From the NCBI GenBank assembly GCA_001972305.1, contig BDDD01000435.1:718365-782364 (forward strand): 64,000 nucleotides of DNA. The letters are read 5' to 3'. A model generated the notes under the pieces. The model did not search any database, was not told the origin of the DNA, and saw only the letters and a list, made by a program, of their open reading frames with translations. This document shows, piece after piece, positions 56,399-64,000 of the stretch (position 1 is the stretch's first letter; every line of letters begins with the position of its first letter). Both the position numbers and the translations under genes were made by a program. This DNA comes from Cephalotus follicularis (lineage: Eukaryota; Streptophyta; Magnoliopsida; Oxalidales; Cephalotaceae).

Positions 56399-57819
56399 CA
56401 TTATTATAAATGTTGTGATATAATAAATAAATTATCAAAATATTGGTATTTTTTTAAACATGGTTTGATTTTTAATAAACTAATTAACAATAGTATTTTG
56501 ACAACTCACTTGTGATTAATTATAATGCCATCTCGTTGATAACATTATCCTATTTATTAATATCATCTTCTTCTTTTTTTTGGATTTGATCAACTTAAGA
56601 ATCAACTAATAAAAAACTCAACAAAGAATAGTATGAAAGTATGAGTTCATTTAAGATTTTTCATTAACCTATACTATTTTATGATCATCATAATGTAATT
56701 TTCATAAACAGGTTAAGTTATTATTAGATGATAAGTAATCATTTAAAAATGAAGAAATATGGTAAGAAAAAAAGTTCAGAGCAATTATCCATAATCGGTT
56801 CCAGCCTTTGATCTAAAAAGTTAGAACTCGGTGTCAATCCTTTTCCAGTTAAGACGCTCACTTTGTCTTTGTTTACAGGCCAAAGCACTAAGAAAAAGGG
56901 TTTTATTCCTAAAGAACATATGATCTTTTTAATGTCTGGTCTCGTCTTCTTGGTGGGTTGATTGTATAGGGTAGGTTGGTTTCCTTCTAATAGCGTGTTG
57001 CAATCAGTAAAAAAGCGTATCACTCTTTCCTTAGTAAGCTTAGGAGTAGAGAGAGATTGAATCTCATCACGCAGTTTAGCAATTTCTTCCTCTGTAGGGG
57101 CAATAGACCGATTATATTCTTTCTCTTTCTTTGTAAAATGTTCTTTAAGCAAAGCATTTTCTTTCTTAGAATTCTTCAATTCAAATTTGAGAATAGAGCT
57201 TTCTTGACCACCGAAGTTTATTACTTTCTTAGGTTTTGTGTCTACTTAAAGATTGTTATCATCATAGATAGGGTCCCTTTTGGTACGCAATCGGATTCCA
57301 AGGCTTACTTGGTACTCCTTTTTTGCTATGTTAAGGGTACTCCAATTAATTCTAAAGTTATATTCCATGGTGATCTGCTCAGTTCAAGAGAGATCAACAT
57401 ATTTTGATACAAACCATTCATAATTGGCCAAGCCTTTAGCTGGACCCTTGTGCTTAATTATATTGCTATCATCGTAAGTTCTAACAACTGAAGGAATTGC
57501 TTCATAGCCTTACCTTATTATTAAAGAGTAGGGGAGCTTATTATTCTAATAAAACTAAAAAATAAGGGTTGGAATCATACTCCCTAACAACTACAAGGGT
57601 GTTTGCTTGATGGCATCAAAGCTCTTCATTACTCTTAGTAAGATTGGCCAGAGGCCGCCATGATTACAATTTGTTTCCTAGGGTAATACTACTCTAGAAC
57701 ATCAGCAGTCTAGCCTAGAGCTTCCCTTCCAGTCGCTTCCTTAGATTTTGGATCCCGTTCGTTGATCCTTTCAAGTTTCTTATCTTGTTGAAGGGTTTTT
57801 GTCTTCTCTTTTGTCCCAA
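56399..57819. other. Unplaced sequence with a short coiled-coil frame
   Basis: AT-rich to 56735. On the minus strand 56739-57179 is open for 146 codons, starting MKNSKKENALLKEHFTKKEK and continuing with Glu/Lys-rich, coiled-coil-like sequence. I do not recognise it, and it could be a scrap of a retroelement gag or of a host gene. 57180-57819 shows no supported feature, though it leads directly into the Copia scrap and may belong to it. Confidence 0.35.
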
Positions 57820-58110
57820 CAACATTGAGCTTACTTCATGTCAATTCAATCTTCTCGTGAACCTGAATTATTTGCTGAAGCCTTCAATCATTCTTACTGG
57901 AGAGATGCTATGTAGGAAGAAATCAATGCCAAAAAAAGAAAAGAAAAGAAAAGAATAAGACCGAGTTTCATTGCCGACAGGGAAACAAACCATTGGCTAC
58001 AAGTGGATCAAGCATAAAGCAGATGGCTTGGTAGAGAGATACACGGCTAGATTAGTAGCTAAAGGATTCCTCAAAAATATTGAGTCGATTTTGCAAGTAC
58101 TTTTACATAC
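57820..58110 (+). mobile_element. Copia reverse-transcriptase scrap
   Basis: Plus-strand words SREPELFAEAFNHSYWRDAM and, after a gap, TGKQTIGYKWIKHKADG then VERYTARLVAKGF are the start of a Ty1/Copia RT region. It is a short fossil with several breaks and no LTRs identified. A sequence at 58557 reading tgttagaaatacccggtc on the minus strand could be an LTR edge of another Copia copy, but its other end was not found. Confidence 0.75.
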
Positions 58111-58635
58111 GAAGACCGACTTCTCTTTTCTGATCATTTTCTTGAAAATAATAGTTCGAGGTTTTTCCAAAGATTTTAGTTGTTTTTCTTACATTTTTCA
58201 TTATCTCAACAGCAAAACTGAGAAGAAGAAACATGGGCATTAATGGATTATAAATGATGGAATATGGACTCACATTGTTCAGGGTTTTGTCTTCCATAAA
58301 AAGCAACTCCACAAAATGAGACAATAAATGCAATATATTCAAGAAAAAACCATATGGATCTTGCCATTCTCAAGATTTCTTGATGAACGAAGGTTTTCTT
58401 GTGACGTTACTTGGAGGCAAGAGAGGCAGAGAGAGGGTATTATTGGTAGTAGTTAGTATCTGTAGTAGTCGAGGGATGGTTGCATAATAGTTATAAAAAC
58501 TAGATCCCTTATAGTTTAGTCCAAAAGAAGTAGAATTCGGACCGGGTATTTCTAACAATATACCTATGAAAAGTTGAAAGAGGTAGGAATTTATCGAACG
58601 AATCCCACTCCTTTGTATAAGTCAAGAGACAAGCG
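58111..58635. other. Unplaced sequence before the solo LTR
   Basis: No gene is supported. It may include a minus-strand Copia-type LTR ending at 58557 (see the Copia scrap). The last five bases (aagcg) may be the target duplication of the solo LTR. Confidence 0.4.
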
Positions 58636-59604
58636 TGTAAGGCTCCGAATCTGATGATCTCCTTTATTGCATTTAGCATCCATGTTTAATTACAATACAG
58701 ATAATATGCTTGCTTTCGTATTTTATGGATTGTATGGATTGGCATATTTTATTATCCATATGGAATATGTACGTGTCTGTTTGCGAGCTTTAATGAGTAT
58801 GGAGGTATAGGTTTGGTGACATAAACTATATTATACACTGAGATACACTGTATCATTGCTCTTGCATATATATAAACCCTCATTTCTCTCTTTCCCTTAT
58901 TCTCTCTTTCTTACAAGAACCAAAACTCTCTCAACCCTCTCAATCTCCTGCCAAATCCCAAAGAATCAGAGGGGAAGCTGTTTTGGCTTAGCAATTGATT
59001 GCTTGAGACATACCTAGATTATTGAAGCTTACTTTATTCATTTCCTCAACCTAAAGCTTTTAGAAAATTGGTAGAATTTCTCTATCTAAAATGTGCCATG
59101 AATACATGGTTTACAAGCTTTATATGAACTGTATTATACATAAATTGAATGAATTGATATGGATTTGAATGGAAAGGATATTAGAGTTTAAATTGGGGGT
59201 TTGTGACCTAAAATTGAAAATGATAGTTTTTATGGATCAATGGTGTTTTAAATGTGTTAAAGGAAGGTTTTTAAATTTGACTAGAGCTTGTAAATGTTTT
59301 GGAATTGAATGAGATTAGATTTGGGTTGAATGCCTTCAACCTGTTTGGTTTACAACCCAGCGCGTCGACGCCTTTCTCTTATAGGATCGATGTGTTCATG
59401 TTGGGACACTTGTCTCGCATGTTTCCAGCTAAGTCATCGACGCTTTCTCCATATAGCGTGGATGTGCTGATGAGACTTTTGTCTCCATTGTTCCCAGCCA
59501 AAAACGTCGACGCCTTCTCTTTATGACGTTAACATGTTTACTTTTATGTACTGCCTTCTATTTTCAGCTTGAACGTTAATGCTTTTCCCATAAGACGTCG
59601 ACTC

Positions 59605-59888
59605 ACGTCGACAACTTTGATACATGTTTACAAAATGAACTGTTTTTAATTGTAAATGACTTTTCTTCAAAGGTTTTCTCTCGGGTCCTTTCCTTAGGTT
59701 CGTATATGTTTTCAAAAAGAGTTTTATCATGGTTTTAAACACAATCACGTCGACGCCTTTGATACATGTTTGCAAATGAACTGTTTTTAATTGTAAATGA
59801 TTTTTCTTCAAAGGTTTTCTCTCATGTCCTTTTCTTAGGTTCGTATATGTTTTCAAAAAGAGTTTTATCATGGTTTTAAACACAAATC
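59605..59888. repeat. Two-copy tandem duplication, about 141-bp period
   Basis: acgtcgacaactttgatac... (59606) and acgtcgacgcctttgatac... (59747) each run through ctgtttttaattgtaaatga and ttttcaaaaagagttttatc to ggttttaaacaca. The copies are more than 90% alike. Each starts on a GTCGAC motif. Confidence 0.9.
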
Positions 59889-60094
59889 GATCATGGATCG
59901 ATCCTCACTTTAAATGAACTTTTTATACACCAAAATGAAATGTTTTTTACAAGGACTAGCAAGGGAATGGAAATAATATGGAGGGTATTAAGGCAAGGAA
60001 TAAAAGGTATTAAGACATAGCATGGTATGGTATAGCATAACATGGTATGAATTGTATGGTTTATAACTATTGGAGTGACTTTAATGGTCACGTA

Positions 60095-60215
60095 TATTAG
60101 TTGAGCTCTTGCGGGCGCTACCCAAAGACAACTAACACTAGTTGAGCTCTTGTGGGTACTACCAATCAACAATTATACCTAGTTGAGCTCTTTTAGGACT
60201 ATCCATCGACAACTA
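60095..60215. repeat. Three-copy degenerate repeat in the solo LTR
   Basis: The word tagttgagctctt occurs three times (near 60099, 60142 and 60181). Each is followed by a g/t-rich stretch, an actacc/ctatcc word and acaacta/caacaatt. Confidence 0.75.
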
Positions 60216-60889
60216 AGAAATCTAGTCAAGGCACTACCTCCATGGGGTTTAGATCAAGGATTTGAATGGGAGGTCATTAGCTCTATAGGTTTTTATGAGT
60301 ATGCTCGCACACATGGTATGTATTGTTTGATAGACGTATGAATATGATGGTATGTTTAGGTCATATTTATATACATCACTATGAGACCGTTGTATATAAA
60401 TGGTCGAGCACAATTGACATTCACACATATAACATGACATGCGTATAAATGTTATGACTGTTCACTTCATAGAATATGAGGTTTTTCTACAAGACAGTTT
60501 GGCTGACTCATCCTTTGGGATGTGGTTATTGTATATATGATTATCAGGTAGAGGAGCCGGGCGTAGCGACAATGATTGGATAGCTGAAATTTGGACAAGG
60601 AGACATGGAGGGATGCATTAGTATTGTAATTTGTCATTGTATGGATGGGTGTGGATATGAGATGGTAATCGTAAGAATGTGTATGTTTAAGGAATTGTAT
60701 TGTATTTGCATGGATTGATTAATAAGAATTTCATGTGTATGTCATTTTATTAAGTATTTGAATGGATTAATGAAGTTTTTAATGTTTTCCCACACTGATA
60801 ACCTTATCTAGCACCCAACAATTGGATAAGTGAATATATAAAATAGAAGGTAGCGTATCGGGCTCACTCCTCAGGCCTGGGGTGCTATA

Positions 60890-62326
60890 AAGGGACTAGG
60901 GAAAGCTTGAACCCAATTCCTAGAGTGATTCATATAAACGTAGTTGAAATTCCTCGGGAGTTATACATTTGTGTATTGAAAAGACGATTCACTATTTGTT
61001 GAAACTCGATCTCTCTCCTGGATGAATCATATAACCAAGAGAAACCATGAAATATAATAGAATAGCTTATCCCACCAGTGAGTAAATATTTCATAGTAGC
61101 CTTCTTCGACCGTACATCTTTCTTGGTTTATGCAAATAATAAGTAGGAGTATAAACTGAAACATTCCGAAACTATAAAGATTGTTACTAATCGTTAGCAT
61201 CGCATAATAACATTCCTCATAGAGTAGCTGTTAATACGAATAACAGAAACACTGTTATAGTCATTTTTGTACATTCATTGTACTCTACGGATAGAGAAAT
61301 ACATAGAGTTGAACATAGTAAAATAAGAAATTGAAAGATTTCGTTGAAATTGTTCGTTTGGAAATTTCCCGAAAAGCTAATCATAGGTTATTCTCTCCAT
61401 GGAACAATATGGCCATTATGCTCATTAGTAAACTTGTTGAAGAGATGAAATAGAACCAATGTATATATTTTTTATCAAATGTTGAACTGATTATGAGAAG
61501 AAGAATTAGGCAAAAAAATTAGGATATATTGTGGGAAAATAAAACTTTCATCGAAGAGAAGCAAATGGAAGGCTTTCATAAAAATTCTCGTAGAATCTAG
61601 AATGAAGTTTTCATTATGTACATGTCATATCCTTAATTAGTAAATTCATCCAATCTCCAAAAAAAAATCCCATTTGTTTTGAACTTTATTTGTTTCTAGA
61701 ATTTCATATTTACAGAATCCCAAGAAATAGGATCAACTCAAACGTTATTCCACGGTGTTTACATGAGATTCTTCTTTCTTATTCTTAAGCAAATCTCCGA
61801 GAGGATTTAGTTGATCTATAATTTATGTTTCATCTTTCCTTTCCTTTTCGTTTTTTTTTTTTAGAAATATATCGATCAATTCCGAAGGGGTCTTACCGTC
61901 TAGCTATTGGTACTCCACATCTTCACAAAGAATTCAATTTCATCGGGTCCTGTAAATTGACTTGGGTCACAAGCATGGTTCTAATTGTATTGACTGCATT
62001 TTTCGGTGGCCTACTTTTTAAAGAAGGCACACCGCTTTATGGCATCAAAATGAGAATATCTATATAACATTCAACAAATGTTATATATTTTTCTTATATA
62101 CAATTATAACAATGAAAAATATTATTATATGTAAATAAAGTAATTAATATTATTTATTGATTTAAACCCATGTCTTCTTTGAGAAACATGAGGGCTATTT
62201 CTTTGCCAAATTATGCTCAATTCATATGTGGCAATTCTCCCGATTTGATATATATGACCTATTTTTTTCTTTAATTTTCTCTTTATCCTCAAATACTTGA
62301 AAGATATGGATTGAGAGTGTTCGCCC
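60890..62326. other. Unplaced sequence with one short membrane-type frame
   Basis: No confident gene. The plus strand is open at 61825-62067 (80 codons). Its part IPKGSYRLAIGTPHLHKEFN, then LTWVTSMVLIVLTAFFGGLL, has one hydrophobic span near residues 49-63 and looks more protein-like than the surroundings. I do not recognise it and no promoter or splice context supports it. Plastid origin was considered and not supported. Confidence 0.3.
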
Positions 62327-62769
62327 AGTAGGGCTGACCACGGGTCATTTCGGGACAGTTTTTTGTGAAAACCGAAACCGAACCGGTTCTACGGTTTTTT
62401 AGATGAGAAAACCTGAAACCGAATCGGCTATGTACTGAAATCGAATAAATCGAACCGAGATAGTCAATTTTTTAATTTATGCTAACCAAACCGCCTTCTT
62501 AGGAAACCAAACCAAACCGAACAGACCGGTTTAGTTTAGTTTTTCGATTCGTTTGCACAGCCATAGCACTAATTGGTATTATTATACAAATAATATACTA
62601 AAATTCAGTTTCAGTTCAATTTATATGAGTTTTTTATTCTACTTAATCGAATCGAACTGAGATAATCAATTTTTTAATTTATACTAATTGAAATCGAATC
62701 ACTTTCATAAAAAACGAAACTAATACACTGATTTGGTTCGATTTTTCATTTTATTTGCACATCCTACTG
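62327..62769. mobile_element. MITE-like element with cggttcggttt wording
   Basis: The left end agtagggctgaccac and the right end, read in reverse complement as agtaggatgtgcaaat, share agtagg and a similar continuation. The interior repeats aaaccgaaccggtt, aatcgaaccgaga and accaaaccaaaccgaac. A second internal end-like word (gtttgcacagccatag, near 62551) suggests two overlapping or nested copies. It belongs to a common plant MITE type. Confidence 0.6.
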
Positions 62770-63612
62770 TCTAGTGATTTCAGAAAATAGAGGTTACTTC
62801 TTGTATAATTAAAAAAAAAAAATTTAACGAGGTAGAATAGTAAATAGACAAAAGCGGGGTGGTAAGTAGGTCCCACATCCGAACCCTACCAAGTTGTACC
62901 AAGCTGTGTTGTGTTGTGGTGCTTCGTTTTGGGAACCCTGAAGACAAACGACAAACGTAAATCAATGACTACCATCACTTGTACTCTTCATCTCTCTTCC
63001 TCTACATCAACAACATGAACCACAAAGCCTCTCTTTTTTTAAAGTTTAGTATTAATACCACGTTAGTAACCATCCTAGCTTCGACTTGAACTACTAGACT
63101 TACTATATAGTCAACACATAGAATTGTACTTTTTTTTTTTACAGTATTATTATTATTAGTATATCACCCGTTCCCTCCCTCAGCTTCAAAAAAACCCAAT
63201 AAAAAGATCCCTTTGTTTTTTGCTCACTTCTCTCTCACCACCTTTTCCCATACAATCCCCATCCCAGCCCACCACCACCACCACTACCCACCTCTTGGCC
63301 CATCTTCTTGGGTTTCCTTTTTTTTTTTTTTTTGTGAGGGAGGGGATTCTCTTTTCAATTTTTATATATAATGACTATTATTGAGTCCATCATGGACTTT
63401 CACTACTATTTGAAGGCTTTTCTAGGGTTTTTCTTTTAGGAACAAACGAAACCACTCTTATTCTCTATTCTTTCTACTTTAGTTCCATTCCTTATCTATC
63501 ATCGTTTTCAATACAATTTGAATTACTTCTTTTATTTCTCAAGTTTCTAGGGTTTCTAGGGTTGGTTAGGAAGGGAAAGGATCACAGTCATCCTCATAAA
63601 TAAATATTATTG
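62770..63612. promoter_or_regulatory. Upstream region and leader of the RRM gene
   Basis: It contains ttatatataatg (TATA-like, about 63361-63372) and a long pyrimidine-rich stretch (63170-63350). Three telo-box-like tctagggttt words follow (63421, about 63546 and about 63555), which in plants are frequent in leaders of translation- and RNA-related genes. The true transcription start cannot be placed. 62780-62965 has no supported gene. Confidence 0.5.
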
Positions 63613-63843
63613 ATGGCTTATCAGCATAATCCTGGGCCCAGCTCGGGATCAAGTTCGAGTTCAGGGTTTCAGTACATGAATTCCCCTTTTGGAGATACCA
63701 CTTACACCAAAGTGTTTGTTGGGGGATTGGCTTGGGAGACTCAAAGTGAAACCATGAGACGCCATTTTGAGCAGTTTGGTGACATTCTCGAGGCCGTTGT
63801 CATCACTGATAAGAATACTGGCCGATCCAAAGGATATGGTTTT
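63613..63843 (+). CDS. RRM RNA-binding protein, first exon (partial gene)
   Basis: The gene starts at the ATG at 63613 ([10 protein letters not shown]). The in-frame codon before it is TTG, not a start. A Ser/Gly-rich N-terminus leads to an RNA-recognition motif. RNP2 is VFVGGL (residues 34-39), and the start of RNP1 is RSKGYGF (71-77), cut by a splice donor (ttt|gtgagt) after 63843 in phase 0. The wording is that of plant RBM24/38-like single-RRM proteins, which bind mRNA in nucleus and cytoplasm. The rest of the RRM and the low-complexity C-terminus lie beyond the window. Confidence 0.93.
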
Positions 63844-64000
63844 GTGAGTATCCCATTGTTTTCTTCTTCTTCTTTTTTTTTTTTCCCATCGATTCAGATT
63901 CTAAACCTGCTTTCTGGTTGATTTTTTTTATATGCTTGATTGTATTTGTGTGCCAATGCATGTGAACATGTAAATGGGATGTTTTTGATGTCTCTGATAT

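Larger units (their letters stand above)
58636..60889 (+). repeat. Solo LTR, 2.25 kb, Tekay/Del-like
   Basis: It starts tgtaaggctccgaatctg and ends ggggtgctata. aagcg (58631-58635) and aaggg (60890-60894) may be a target duplication with one change. A TATA-like gcatatatataaaccc (about 58864-58879) is followed by a pyrimidine-rich leader, as expected for U3/R. The body carries GTCGAC palindromes (59360-59760) like the LTR at 8292-9993, and two sets of internal tandem repeats. No PBS or gag follows and no PPT precedes it, so it looks like a recombination-derived solo LTR. Confidence 0.65.

Noticed and set aside
60890-62100. Plastid-derived insert
   Set aside because: The wording felt organelle-like, but no plastid gene or intergenic marker could be matched from memory.
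63371-63439. Upstream ORF (23 codons including stop) before the RRM gene
   Set aside because: The TATA-like word directly precedes it, so the transcript probably starts downstream of this ATG.

Overview
The window is nuclear DNA of a flowering plant, almost certainly a eudicot. The evidence is spliced genes with GT-AG introns, a plant-type HMG-CoA reductase and a plant cinnamoyl-CoA-reductase-like gene, AT-rich spacers, and a heavy load of LTR retroelements, MITEs and Mutator/hAT fragments. Nothing prokaryotic or organellar was recognised. Species cannot be fixed from the sequence.

Host genes are few. On the minus strand, 32747-35323 holds a complete four-exon HMG-CoA reductase gene (570 aa, mevalonate pathway). 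On the plus strand, 41301-43388 holds a complete six-exon CCR-like reductase (320 aa), one of whose introns appears to be GC-AG. At 63613 the first exon of an RRM RNA-binding protein gene begins and runs off the right edge. A decayed F-box gene lies at 29239-30330 (minus). These genes share no obvious pathway and are spaced by 6-20 kb of repeats.

Region by region: 1-5431 is the 3' part of an older Tat-lineage Ty3/Gypsy element with a long antisense gene and a tandem array. 5432-8273 is spacer with a fold-back MITE and a hAT transposase tail. 8292-12013 is the left part of a Tekay/Del-like Gypsy element with a 1.7 kb LTR rich in palindromic GTCGAC motifs. 12014-13214 is a Pack-MULE-like element carrying a piece of a WLM/WSS1-like metalloprotease gene. 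13215-16369 is spacer with two MITEs. 16370-22620 is a Copia remnant (minus) split by a 5.2 kb Reina-like chromovirus (minus). 22660-29238 is spacer with solo LTRs, MITEs and a microsatellite. 35490-41200 is spacer with MITE-like blocks reaching the CCR-like promoter. A 240 bp TRIM sits at 44153-44392. 46122-56393 is a very young Tat-lineage element with matching GATAA target duplications and an antisense gene that has its own TATA-like box. 56399-63612 holds a Copia scrap, a 2.25 kb solo LTR of the GTCGAC type, a MITE and sequence I could not place.

The most interesting signal is the antisense gene of the two Tat elements. Both copies carry it at the same place, and both interrupt it at the same point with a short interval having GT...AG ends on the antisense strand. 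Next are the captured metalloprotease fragment and the GTCGAC-palindrome LTRs. All retroelements are treated as fossils. Boundaries and identities were read by eye and no database search was run.
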